Origin: Roseobacter litoralis Och 149
GTDB lineage: Bacteria > Pseudomonadota > Alphaproteobacteria > Rhodobacterales > Rhodobacteraceae
Direction: 5' to 3'
Assembly: GCF_000154785.2 (NCBI RefSeq)
Contig: NC_015730.1
Coordinates: 2,852,001 to 2,916,000 of the forward strand
Length of the DNA stretch: 64,000 nt
The position numbers and the translations under genes were made by a program. The first letter of the stretch is position 1. The number at the start of each line of letters is the position of its first letter. Of this stretch, positions 1-8,381 are shown in pieces. The notes below the pieces were generated by a model. It had not been told where the DNA came from and did not search any database. It saw only the letters and a program-made list of their open reading frames with translations.

Positions 1-638
1 ATGATGCAAAGCGTCCCTTCGGAGCCGACCAGCAGCCGCGTCAGATCATAGCCCGCCGAGGATTTGCGCGCCCGTGTCCCGGTTCTGATAATGCGGCCAT
101 CCGCCATGACCGCCTCAAGCGACAACACGTTGTCCTTCATTGTGCCGTAACGCACCGCATTGGTGCCCGACGCATTGGTCGCAGCCATCCCCCCCAGCGA
201 GGCATTGGCCCCCGGATCAATCGGAAAGAACAGCCCCCTGTCGCGCAGATACGTATTGAGGTCTTCTCGCGTGACGCCGGGTTGTACGCGACAATCCAGA
301 TCGCCCGCGTTGACCGCCAGAACCTTATCCATCTGGCTGACGTCAATCGAAATGCCACCGGCTGGCGCATTCAGGTGCCCCTCAAGCGAAGTGCCCGTGC
401 CATAAGCAATAACAGGAACCTCATGCGCGCTGCAGATCGTGACAATATCGGCAACCTCGGCTGTGGAGTGGGCAAAGACCACGCCATCAGGCGGTTGGTT
501 TTCGATCCATGTGGTGGTGTGACCATGTTGCTCGCAAATGGACGTCCCGGTCTGAACCCGTTCTCCGAATTTCTGCTTCAGTACGGCCAGAACCGTCTGA
601 ATACCCTGCTCGTTACGGGGCAGTTTTACGTGTTGCAT
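1..638 (-). CDS. FAD-binding oxidase, glycolate oxidase subunit GlcD / D-lactate dehydrogenase type (partial)
   Basis: This gene enters from the left edge; about 212 N-terminal residues are visible and it reads off the window still open. The start ATG is at 638. The visible part is the FAD-binding PCMH fold of the GlcD/D-lactate dehydrogenase family: a run ending in VFAHSTAEVADIVTIC, then the FAD pyrophosphate loop VIAYGTGTSLEGHLN, then PGANASLGGMAATNASGTNA and SAGYDLTRLLVGSEGTL. All are hallmark positions of the family. Such flavoproteins oxidise 2-hydroxyacids (glycolate, D-lactate, D-2-hydroxyglutarate) and pass electrons to quinone or cytochrome. The substrate-determining C-terminal FAD-oxidase domain lies outside the window, so substrate is not assigned. 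The neighbour two genes upstream is a 2-hydroxyacid dehydrogenase, which fits C2/C3 hydroxyacid metabolism. Confidence 0.85.
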   Translation of the reverse strand, partial: MQHVKLPRNEQGIQTVLAVLKQKFGERVQTGTSICEQHGHTTTWIENQPPDGVVFAHSTAEVADIVTICSAHEVPVIAYGTGTSLEGHLNAPAGGISIDVSQMDKVLAVNAGDLDCRVQPGVTREDLNTYLRDRGLFFPIDPGANASLGGMAATNASGTNAVRYGTMKDNVLSLEAVMADGRIIRTGTRARKSSAGYDLTRLLVGSEGTLCI

Positions 639-668
639 ATCAGCTTGCCTCTTCTGTCAGCGGCTGCA

Positions 669-2447
669 TCATTGTCCCAGTGCAATCCCTTCGCGGCGCG
701 GATCCGCCCCACCCAGCAAAGAGGGTCCGATGGAAATCGCATGCAAGCCCGAGGTCAGCGCGCGTGTGCCGACCTCGAATCCAAGGGCTGCGAGCGGGTC
801 GCTTAACCCTTCGGCGGCGGTTCCTTCTTCGAGATCGTAGGTTCCGAAGCGGTTCACGGCATGCGGCACAGAGACCGCCTGCTGCACATCCATGCCCCAG
901 TCGAGATGGGCAATGATGCTTTGTGCGACATAGCCGATGATCCGGCTGCCCCCCGGGCTGCCGATGGCGAGGACCGGTGCGCCGTCCCGCAGAACGATGG
1001 TCGGGGCCATGGATGATCTTGGCCGTTTGCCCGGTTCCACGCGATTGGCAATCGGCACGCCGTCCACATGGCTGCGAAAGGAGAAATCCGTCAGCTCATT
1101 GTTCAACAGAAACCCGCGCACCATCAGCCTGCTGCCGAATGCGTTTTCGATTGTTGTGGTCATGGACGCCACATTGCCCTGCGTGTCCACGATCACGAAA
1201 TGCGATGTGGAGGGCAGTTCGAGCGACGCGTCATCCGCCCAATTCAGCGCATGATCAAATTCGGGCGTGCCCGGGGCGACATCGCTCAGCGCCATATCAC
1301 CGTCCAGAAGGGCCGCGCGCGCTGCGAGATATTCGGGCGCAACAAGGCCCGCAGCGGGGACAGGCACATAATCACTATCGGCCATGTAGCGACCGCGATC
1401 TGCAAAGGCGAGGCGCGAGGCGTCACCAATCAACCGCCGCACGGTCACATCGTCGGGGCCTGCGCTGAGGTCATAGGATTGCAGCATGCCCAGAATTTGC
1501 CCGACCGTAAGCGCCCCGGACGAGGGCGGCCCCATCCCGCAGACGTCATGCGCGCGGTATTCGACACAGACCGGCGCACGTTCCTTGACGGCATAGATGC
1601 TGAGATCAAGCGTGGATAACACACCGGGATTGCCCGGCGCGTTTTGCACCGTTTGCACGATATCCGCTGCAATGCTGCCGGTATAAAATGCCCCTGCCCC
1701 GCCAGTGGCCATTTCGCGCAGGGTGTCTGCGTAATCGGGGTTGATGAGCGTCTCGCCCACGGCAATCGGTGTACCGCCGGGCAGGAAATAGCTGGCCGTC
1801 GCTTCAAAGCGCGCCAAGCGTTCCTTGTCCGCCTCAACCAGCCCGGCAAGGCGCGGCGAGACCGGGAACCCCTGATCGGCCAGATCAATCGCCGGGGCCA
1901 GAAGATCCGCCCATAGCAGCGAACCCCAACGCGCATGCGCTTCCTGCATCAACGCAGGCGCGCCCGGCGTCCCGACAGACAAGCCGCCCACCACCGCGTC
2001 GAAAAAGCCCAGCGGCTCCCCGGCGTCATCCTGAAAAAGCCTAGGCGTGGCGTCCAGAGGCGCGGTTTCGCGGCCATCCAATGTGGTCAGACTGCCAGAC
2101 GCCGCGTCGTAATAGACCAGAAACGCCCCACCCCCCAATCCCGAGGATTGAGGTTCAACCAGCCCCAGCAACGCCTGAACCGCGACCAGCGCATCGGCAG
2201 CCGTGCCACCGCGCGCAAGAACATCAGCACCTGCTTGCACGGCCCACGGATTGGCCGCTGCCACCATCCAGTTGGACGCTTCTACCGGGCGTCTCTCGGC
2301 CTTGGCGTGAAAGGCTGCGCTGATTTCGGGGGACATCGCCGCAAAAGCGCCCTGCGTTGCAGCCTCGGGTGCCACCGCATCAGCGGCTTGCTGAGCGGAT
2401 ACGCTGGTGGCGCATCCCAAAGCGATTGCAAAGATCACAGGTTTCAT
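669..2447 (-). CDS. ggt: gamma-glutamyltransferase (periplasmic)
   Basis: Gamma-glutamyltranspeptidase of about 592 residues, an Ntn hydrolase that moves or hydrolyses the gamma-glutamyl group of glutathione and related peptides in the periplasm. The start at 2447 is preferred over the longer frame to 2471 because GGAGGA lies 6 bases before it and the protein then begins with a clean signal peptide (MKPVIFAIALGCATSVSAQ). The autoprocessing site and nucleophile is the Thr of STSHFVIVDTQGNVASMTT, about two thirds along, where the precursor would split into large and small subunits. The Gly-rich GSPGGSRII near the C-terminus is the usual substrate-binding loop. It sits head to tail 30 bases after the hydroxyacid dehydrogenase gene and may share its transcript. 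Length and motifs are normal for the family. Confidence 0.93.
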   Translation of the reverse strand: MKPVIFAIALGCATSVSAQQAADAVAPEAATQGAFAAMSPEISAAFHAKAERRPVEASNWMVAAANPWAVQAGADVLARGGTAADALVAVQALLGLVEPQSSGLGGGAFLVYYDAASGSLTTLDGRETAPLDATPRLFQDDAGEPLGFFDAVVGGLSVGTPGAPALMQEAHARWGSLLWADLLAPAIDLADQGFPVSPRLAGLVEADKERLARFEATASYFLPGGTPIAVGETLINPDYADTLREMATGGAGAFYTGSIAADIVQTVQNAPGNPGVLSTLDLSIYAVKERAPVCVEYRAHDVCGMGPPSSGALTVGQILGMLQSYDLSAGPDDVTVRRLIGDASRLAFADRGRYMADSDYVPVPAAGLVAPEYLAARAALLDGDMALSDVAPGTPEFDHALNWADDASLELPSTSHFVIVDTQGNVASMTTTIENAFGSRLMVRGFLLNNELTDFSFRSHVDGVPIANRVEPGKRPRSSMAPTIVLRDGAPVLAIGSPGGSRIIGYVAQSIIAHLDWGMDVQQAVSVPHAVNRFGTYDLEEGTAAEGLSDPLAALGFEVGTRALTSGLHAISIGPSLLGGADPRREGIALGQ

Positions 2448-2476
2448 AGCAGTCCTCCCGACGCTGAACATAGACC

Positions 2477-3463
2477 CTATAGCATGGAAGGCACGACCTG
2501 ATCCGGCGGACGGTGCCCATCGTCGAAGGTTTTAATATTAATGATGACCTTTTCGCCCATCTCGGCACGCCCTTCGCGGGTGGCGGACCCCATGTGAGGC
2601 AACAGCACGACATTGTTCAACTCGCGCAGACGCGGGTTCACCTGTGTCCCACGTTCGTAGACATCCAGCCCCGCCCCGGCAATCGCATCGCTGCGCAACA
2701 TCCGTGTGAGGGCATTTTCGTCGATGACCTCCCCGCGCGAAGTATTCACGATGACGGCTTCTGGTTTCAAAAGTTGCAGGCGACGCGCGTTCATCAGGTG
2801 GAAAGTGGACGGCGTGGCGGGGCAATTGACCGAGATCACGTCCATGCGCGCAACCATCTGATCCAGACTTTCCCAATATGTCGCCTGCAAGTCCGCTTCA
2901 ACCTCTGGCCTCAACCGTCGCCGGTTGTGGTAATGGACCTGCATGCCAAAAGCCACAGCGCGGCGCGCTACGGCCTGTCCGATCCGCCCCATGCCGAGAA
3001 TGCCAAGACGCCGCCCCCCGACACGCCCGCCCAGAAAGGCATTGGGCGCCCAGCCGTCCCACGCACCGCTTTGCATGACCGCCAGACCCTCAGGCATGCG
3101 CCGCAGCACCGCCAGTATAAGAGCCATCGTCATATCAGCAGTATCATCGGCCAAAACACCCGGCGTGTTCGACACTAAAATGCCGCGCTGCCGTGCGGTC
3201 GCAACATCGATATGGTCAACCCCCGCGCCATAATTTGCAATCAGCTTGAGCCTGTCCCCCGCATTCGCAATCAGCGCAGAGTCAATATCATCAGTCACGG
3301 TCGGCACGAGCACATCCGCGGTTTTGATCGCCTCGACCAGTTCGCTGCGCTCCATCGGCTTGTCATCCTGACGCAACTGGACATCAAAAAGCTCGCACAG
3401 TCGCGTTTCAACCTCTTCGGGTAAGCGTCGTGTTACGACAACACTCAGTTTGGGCTTTGACAT
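2477..3463 (-). CDS. D-isomer-specific 2-hydroxyacid dehydrogenase (glyoxylate/hydroxypyruvate reductase or D-glycerate dehydrogenase type)
   Basis: A 328-residue NAD(P)-dependent D-2-hydroxyacid dehydrogenase. The N-terminal catalytic half carries NYGAGVDHIDV; the Rossmann fingerprint LGILGMGRIGQAVARRA lies near residue 155. The catalytic Arg is in NTSRGEVIDE, the Glu in the following segment, and the His in LLPHMGSAT, so all three catalytic positions are present. Family members reduce glyoxylate, hydroxypyruvate or other 2-keto acids to D-hydroxyacids. The exact substrate cannot be read from the sequence. An Arg-rich stretch after the Rossmann loop (YHNRRRL) suggests NADPH preference; this is inference. 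The gene ends 30 bases before ggt on the same strand. Confidence 0.88.
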   Translation of the reverse strand: MSKPKLSVVVTRRLPEEVETRLCELFDVQLRQDDKPMERSELVEAIKTADVLVPTVTDDIDSALIANAGDRLKLIANYGAGVDHIDVATARQRGILVSNTPGVLADDTADMTMALILAVLRRMPEGLAVMQSGAWDGWAPNAFLGGRVGGRRLGILGMGRIGQAVARRAVAFGMQVHYHNRRRLRPEVEADLQATYWESLDQMVARMDVISVNCPATPSTFHLMNARRLQLLKPEAVIVNTSRGEVIDENALTRMLRSDAIAGAGLDVYERGTQVNPRLRELNNVVLLPHMGSATREGRAEMGEKVIINIKTFDDGHRPPDQVVPSML

Positions 3464-3550
3464 TTTTGATCTCCACGGACTTGGCGCAGGGCCTTTTTTT
3501 TGTCATGGTGGCGGAACTGACGACAAGGCACAAGAACCTGTCGCAAGCAA

Positions 3551-4096
3551 ATGAGCAAAATGCAGAATTCAGGCCGAACCTTTACCGAAATATTGCGTAT
3601 CATCTGCATCGTTCTGCTGTGCGCCAGCGTCAGCGCGTCGATTGCCAGCGCGACTGAGCCAGTTAAGGCGACAACCGGGCCCATTACGAATTTACCGATG
3701 CCGCGTTATGTCTCGATGAAAGCTTCCGAAGCAAACGTCAGGCGCGGCCCCTCGCTGACCCACCGCATCGACTGGGTGTTCAAGCGCCGCGATATGCCGC
3801 TGCGGATTGTGGCGGAGCATGGCCATTGGCGCCGGGTGGAAGATCGCGATGGACAAGGCGGATGGATACATTATTCCCTGTTGTCTGGGGTGCGCACCGT
3901 CATCGTCGAAGAAACGCTTAATATTCACAGCCGACCAAACACCGATTCTCCGGTCAACGCGATGCTGGAGGCGGGCGTGATTGCGCGGCTGGGAAAATGC
4001 GAACCGGACTGGTGCCAAGTGCGCTCAGGAGGTTTTCGCGGATGGACCCCCAAGACGTTGCTTTGGGGTGTTTTGCCGGATGAGGTGCGCGATTAG
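3551..4096 (+). CDS. secreted SH3-domain protein
   Basis: A 181-residue protein with an N-terminal hydrophobic export segment (IICIVLLCASVSASIASA, about residues 17-34) followed by two bacterial SH3-type (SH3b) modules. The first begins at SMKASEANVRRGPS and the second at ETLNIHSRPN; the ANVRRGPS/LNIHSRP pattern with a conserved Trp (WRRVEDRDGQGGW, GGFRGWTPK) is typical. Proteins of this kind are exported to the periplasm and are presumed to bind cell-wall peptides. No catalytic domain is attached. It is divergent from the hydroxyacid dehydrogenase gene, with about 90 bases for both promoters, an arrangement that I recall as common in Rhodobacterales. Confidence 0.78.
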   Translation: MSKMQNSGRTFTEILRIICIVLLCASVSASIASATEPVKATTGPITNLPMPRYVSMKASEANVRRGPSLTHRIDWVFKRRDMPLRIVAEHGHWRRVEDRDGQGGWIHYSLLSGVRTVIVEETLNIHSRPNTDSPVNAMLEAGVIARLGKCEPDWCQVRSGGFRGWTPKTLLWGVLPDEVRD

Positions 4097-4166
4097 GTCA
4101 GACATGGGCTTGCAGCCCGCTCTGCGACACGGCATCGTCTCGCGCAAGCTCACCAAGGGGATGAAG

Positions 4167-5159
4167 ATGCGCGCCATTACATACAACCGTTACGGACCCG
4201 CCGGTGAGGTCCTTGCGTTGACCGACGTGCCTGTCCAGCCGCCAGGCCCCGGCGAAGTGCAGGTCGAACTGGCCTATTCAGCCGTAAACCCGTCAGACGT
4301 AAAACGGCGGGCAGGTGCGCGCCCGGGTGAAACCAAACTGCCGTATGACCAAATCTGTCCGCATAATGACGGGTCAGGTACCATTGTCGCCGTCGGCGAG
4401 GGCGTGAACCCTGCGCGCATCGCAGAGCCTGTGTGGATATGGAACGGGCAGTTCAACCGGGCTTGGGGCACCGCCGCCGAGGTCATAACGATAGCATCGC
4501 ATCAGGCCGTCGCCCTGCCCAAAGGCGTAGACCTGCAAACCGGCGCAAGCTTGGGAATTCCCGGTCTGACTGCCGCCCATACCGTGTTTGGCGGCGGCAA
4601 CATCCGCGGACAGTCGCTTTTGATCCATGGGGCCAACGGCACAGTTGGCCATATCGCCGTGCAGTTGGCGAAATGGGGCGGGGCCAAGGTTATCGCAACG
4701 GCGAGCCCTTCGGGTTTCGAACGATGCCTTAAGGCCGGGGCCGATAGCGTTCTGGATTATAACGCGCCGAATCTTGCGCAGGACTTACTGGCCGAGAATG
4801 CCGGGCAGGAATATCACCGGATCATTGATGTGGAATTCGGAGAGAATATCGAAACGAACGCGAAAATCATCGCGGAGAACGGCACCTTATCGGTTTATGG
4901 GTCAGCAAAAAACATGACACCGGCGATCCCCTTCGGAGCACTGCTGTTCAAAGCTGTCACAATTGATATCGCCCTGATCTACATTTTAAGGTCTGAAGAA
5001 CGCGAAAAAGCGACCAATTACCTGCACGATGCTTTGTCAGCCGGCGCAGTGATCTGTCCAACCAAAGAAATCTTTACGCTCACGCAAACCGCCCGCGCGC
5101 ATCAGGCCGTCGAAGCGGGCGGACGCGATGGGGCGATCCTCATCGACGTCACAACCTGA
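4167..5159 (+). CDS. NADPH:quinone oxidoreductase, zinc-independent MDR family
   Basis: A 330-residue medium-chain dehydrogenase/reductase of the quinone oxidoreductase branch. The start at 4167 is preferred because AAGGGG lies six bases upstream and the protein begins MRAITYNRYG as the family does; the open frame extends further upstream into the preceding gene. The GroES-like N-terminal half is followed by the Rossmann loop IHGANGTVGHIAVQLA near residue 150. The structural and catalytic zinc ligands of alcohol dehydrogenases are absent, as expected for quinone reductases. It would reduce quinones or enones with NADPH in the cytoplasm. The substrate is unknown. No clear operon partner. Confidence 0.85.
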   Translation: MRAITYNRYGPAGEVLALTDVPVQPPGPGEVQVELAYSAVNPSDVKRRAGARPGETKLPYDQICPHNDGSGTIVAVGEGVNPARIAEPVWIWNGQFNRAWGTAAEVITIASHQAVALPKGVDLQTGASLGIPGLTAAHTVFGGGNIRGQSLLIHGANGTVGHIAVQLAKWGGAKVIATASPSGFERCLKAGADSVLDYNAPNLAQDLLAENAGQEYHRIIDVEFGENIETNAKIIAENGTLSVYGSAKNMTPAIPFGALLFKAVTIDIALIYILRSEEREKATNYLHDALSAGAVICPTKEIFTLTQTARAHQAVEAGGRDGAILIDVTT

Positions 5160-5260
5160 TGCGAAACGCTGCGCGAGGACAGGAATTAACAGATCACTTC
5201 AATTTTTGTCAAAAACGGGACTTGCGTGTCGCCCAGCATCGTTTTAATTACCGCTGACGT

Positions 5261-5335
5261 TGGGATGTAGCCAAGTGGTAAGGCAACTGTTTTTGGTACA
5301 GTGTACCGTAGGTTCGAATCCTACCATCCCAGCCA
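5261..5335 (+). tRNA. trnQ: tRNA-Gln (anticodon UUG)
   Basis: A complete cloverleaf can be folded by eye. The acceptor stem is TGGGATG with CATCCCA, the anticodon stem ACTGT with ACAGT enclosing a seven-base loop that reads TTG as anticodon, and the T arm is GTAGG-TTCGAAT-CCTAC. The discriminator is G and CCA is encoded at 5333-5335. The recombinase cassette begins about 170 bases downstream, so the tRNA 3' end is a plausible integration landmark, but I saw no duplicated tRNA end. Confidence 0.95.
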
Positions 5336-5507
5336 ACCACTCCCCCATATCCAGACCGTGCAAGGTGTACTCTGAATAGTCGCGCGTTATCCGAAGGTTA
5401 GCGGCTTTTCAAACCAGCGCAGACCGCGAACCGGGCCGGAACAATGGCGCAAATGGGCAAAAGTCTGCGCTCCGCATTTTCGCGGTAGCAGGTGTGGGTT
5501 CGGGGGA

Positions 5508-7148
5508 TCAGAGAGTCGCGAGAAGCGCGCGCTGGTCCTTCCAGTCTGATGGCAAGGTGCGCGCCTTGCACCAGTCCGAGGTGAAGCCGAGGGGCTGTTC
5601 GCCGGCCAGAACATCGCGGATAATGGCAGGTGCGAGGAAGGCAAGATCGATCATGTGCTGGACGCGGCGTTTGGAGATGCCATCAGTTCTGGCGATATCG
5701 CCGAAGGTCTCGCCCGCCTTGATCCGCTCCAGCCAGTGATGCGCGAGCGCGATGTTGCGGATCAGCGCCTCGTCTCTGTCGCGGGGAGTTTCGGCGAGGA
5801 TGATTTTCGTTTCAACTCCGCGCTTTCGCAGCTGGAACGGCGCTTCGATCTGCAGGGCGTTTGCGTCCAACGCATCGACGTCGATGTCCAGCGCTTCCGC
5901 GACGCTCTCGGGATCAAGCCTGAGGATGATATTGCCCGGCGTGATCCTGATGCGTTCGACGAGCGCAAGGATGTCTTTGACATTCTGCCCGCTGGTCAGA
6001 TTTGTCAGCTTGCTTCGAACGCGGGCGATCTCGCCGGCTTCGGAGCGCATCGAGACACGACCTGCGAAGGTTGGTTCGGTGAGATGGCGATGGGCAAGAG
6101 TGCTGATCTGTGCCTCAAGCTGATCCGCCGGCAAGCGCCAGCCATCGAGGTTTTCCTCGCCGCTGCGCGCGATCAACCGGTGCGAGACGTAGTAGCGCAA
6201 CCGGGTTCCCCGTTTAGTGCGTTAATGCGATGGCGTCAGCCGGTCTCCGGTTTCATCGAAGAGCTTCCTGCAGAGAAGCGACACGCGGCGTGGTGTCTTG
6301 CGACGGCGAAGGCGCGAGGCCTTACCCTGCAGGCGCAGTTGAAGCTCATCCCAACGGTCAGGCGCAATGATCGGGTCGTGCTTACCATCATGCACCTTGT
6401 CACGATGCCGGATGCGCCCAGCATAGATCGGGTTCGTCAGGATGTGATGGATATGGCCGCGGTCGAAGGCACCGCCACCGCGCGTCTCGCCAGAAGAAAG
6501 TGTCCTGCGCCGGGTGCGCAAATCCAGCGCATCGGCCTGCGCTTTCACCTCCCGGATCGTACCATGCTGCTCGTAGAGCGCGTAGAGCGTCCGGATCGTT
6601 CTGGCTTCGCGTTCATTGATGGTGAGCGTCCTTCCATCCGGATCATACCCCATTGGCACCTGCCCGCCCATCCAGAGCCCACGGCGTTTCGAGGCGGCGA
6701 TCTTGTCCCGGATCCGCTCCGCCGTCACCTCGCGCTCGAATTGCGCGAATGACAGCAGCATGTTCAATGTCAGCCGGCCCATGCTGGTGGCCGTGTTGAA
6801 GGACTGCGTCACCGAGACAAAGGAGGCGCCACCTGCATCCAGGATATCGACGATCTTTGCGAAGTCGGCCAGCGACCGGGTCAGTCGGTCGATCTTGTAG
6901 ACAATGATCTGGTCGATCTTGCCGTCCCGGATATCCGCCAGTAGATGCTGCAGGGCCGGGCGGTCCAGCGATCCACCGGAGAGCCCGCCATCATCGTACT
7001 GATCCGGCACCAGCACCCAGCCCTCATGCTTCTGGCTGGCGATGTAGGCGGCACAGGCTTCCCGCTGGGCATGGAGGGAGTTGAACTCCTGCTCCAGCCC
7101 GTCTTCCGAGCTCTTGCGGGTGTAGATGGCGCAGCGGATCTTCTTCAT
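5508..7148 (-). pseudogene. large serine recombinase interrupted by an in-frame TAA
   Basis: One reading frame runs from ATG 7148 to a stop at 5508 (546 codons, normal for this family) but contains TAA at 6222-6224. The first part (about 308 residues) has the resolvase catalytic domain: AIYTRKSSEDG with nucleophile Ser, DQYDDGGLSGGSLDRPAL, VYKIDRLTRSL and the FAQFEREVTAERIRDK helix, followed by the Recombinase domain. The second part (from about 6200) resumes in the same frame with RYYVSHRLIARS and the C-terminal DNA-binding helices (ERIKAGETFGDIARTDGISK). The alignment LTPSH-stop-RTKRGTRLRYYVSH shows that nothing else is missing. Its ATG overlaps the TGA of the DUF2924 gene (ATGA). Probably inactivated by a nonsense change; read-through or two-part function cannot be excluded. 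Confidence 0.85.
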
Positions 7149-7555
7149 CTGCCGCTCGCTGCCCTGCGGGTCAGGCCGAAGAACCTTGGGCCGGACCATG
7201 TGGTACCAGTGATGTGCTTTGCGATGGCCGAGAGCGACGCCCAGTCTTTCCCGTCTATGCGATAACCGCCTTCGACAACTTCGACCTGGTAGGTCCGGCC
7301 GTTCCACTCCCGCACGAGATGGGAACCGGATCGAAGACCCCCGTCGCCGGCATCGGCCACCGGTTTGCCCTCCGCGATCTGCCGCAGGCTGCGGCGCACG
7401 GATGACGGAAGTCCACCCGAGGCCTTGCACTGCGCTTCGTAAGCCACCGCCTTGCACATGAACGCCACCGACAGGTAGGGCGGAGGAGGAGACCCGAAAG
7501 CCTCCTCCCACGCGCCCATCGCCCGCGGCCGGTCCGGATCCGGCTTACCGGGCAT
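7145..7555 (-). CDS. DUF2924 family protein of recombinase cassette
   Basis: A 136-residue protein recognisable as DUF2924 by LVREWNGRTYQVEVVEGG and the ending WASLSAIAKHITGTTWSGP followed by RFFGL, which are the family's conserved blocks. These small basic proteins are typically encoded immediately before a large serine recombinase and are thought to be accessory factors; no biochemical role is established to my knowledge. The stop overlaps the recombinase ATG by four bases, and its start overlaps the end of the DUF3489 gene, so the three genes are one translation-coupled unit. Confidence 0.82.
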   Translation of the reverse strand: MPGKPDPDRPRAMGAWEEAFGSPPPPYLSVAFMCKAVAYEAQCKASGGLPSSVRRSLRQIAEGKPVADAGDGGLRSGSHLVREWNGRTYQVEVVEGGYRIDGKDWASLSAIAKHITGTTWSGPRFFGLTRRAASGR

Positions 7556-7859
7556 CAGTTACCCCGGGCATATCTGTTTTCCCGGTATCAGCGGGTCGGG
7601 CCACAATCCGGTAGCGCCTGGGCTTGCCATCGCCTGGCGTCTCGCCCACCAGCTCAAAGCCGGCTTTGCGCAAGCCTGACAGCGCCGCCCGCGTCGTGTG
7701 CGTCTGCCAGCCGAGCTTTTTGCTGACAGCACCAATCTCGGCGCCTGCCCTGGCAGACAACATCCGGATCAGCTGATCCTTCTTGCTTGTACGCCCGGAG
7801 GTCGGAACGCGGTTCGCGCCCCGGCCCGGTTCGGACGATGTGGTGGATTTATCGGTCAT
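7545..7859 (-). CDS. DUF3489 family winged-helix-like protein
   Basis: A 104-residue protein with the DUF3489 core: SKKDQLIRMLSARAGAEIGA, then KKLGWQTHTTRAALSGLRKA and GKPRRYRIV. The layout resembles a small winged-helix DNA-binding fold. The N-terminus is low-complexity, Ser/Thr-rich. AAAGGAG stands 7 bases before the ATG. It is the first gene of the DUF3489-DUF2924-recombinase cassette, which recurs on integrated elements in alphaproteobacteria. A role as DNA-binding accessory or regulator of the recombinase is inference. Confidence 0.8.
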   Translation of the reverse strand: MTDKSTTSSEPGRGANRVPTSGRTSKKDQLIRMLSARAGAEIGAVSKKLGWQTHTTRAALSGLRKAGFELVGETPGDGKPRRYRIVARPADTGKTDMPGVTDAR

Positions 7860-8039
7860 GTCGGTCTCCTTTCCGATCAGTCAGGAGCACCCTGCCCCTG
7901 CTACCGACCAGAGCCCGGACATCCGGGCGGAGACCTGCGGGTCGACCCGCGGAATTAGGTTTACTACCGCTCTTTCGCAAGACGAAGTCCAGTCTAATTG
8001 AATTGGTTTTCGTGAGGAAGATTCGCTCAGCTTAGTCTG

Positions 8040-8310
8040 AAGCTGCCGACATGAAGGGCGGACTCCGGTCATTCGCTGCACCTGCGAAGCTACTTGCTCA
8101 CATAGGCATTTGCAGACATTCACAGCGCCAAATGTGCAATCGCTATTGCTGCGGCCTCCACCAAGGGCGTCGATGCGCAGGAAGCGTGCTTTGCAAAGTT
8201 TGGGCAGTTTCGCGACAGCGGACCTTCGTGTAGCGTGCGGCGAAAGCTGGGTGTGAGCCCTTTTTCCCGGATGCTGCACTCTGTACGAACGCCCGCATCC
8301 ATGGTCAGTT
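8040..8310 (-). repeat. degenerate dispersed intergenic repeat, copy 1 (reverse orientation)
   Basis: The spacer 7860-8381 has no convincing gene. Its middle matches, on the minus strand, the family seen in seven other spacers: the GTCATTCGCTGCACCTGCGA block near 8070 and GCTATTGCTGCGGCC near 8140 correspond to the reverse complement of the consensus blocks GCAGGCGCAGCGAATGTC and GCCGCAGCGAAAGC. Weakest copy; assignment is by eye. Confidence 0.45.
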
Positions 8311-8381
8311 GTTTTAGGAAACATGCTATGCACGGATTGCACTCGCATCGGACGTGTGACGGCAATTTTGGAAGGTTTCAG

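Noticed and set aside
5336..5507. Serine recombinase insertion next to tRNA-Gln as an attachment site
   Set aside because: No duplicate of the tRNA 3' end was found further right, and large serine recombinases seldom target tRNAs.
5655..6752. 365-codon plus-strand open frame opposite the recombinase
   Set aside because: Antisense shadow of recombinase codons; no homology.
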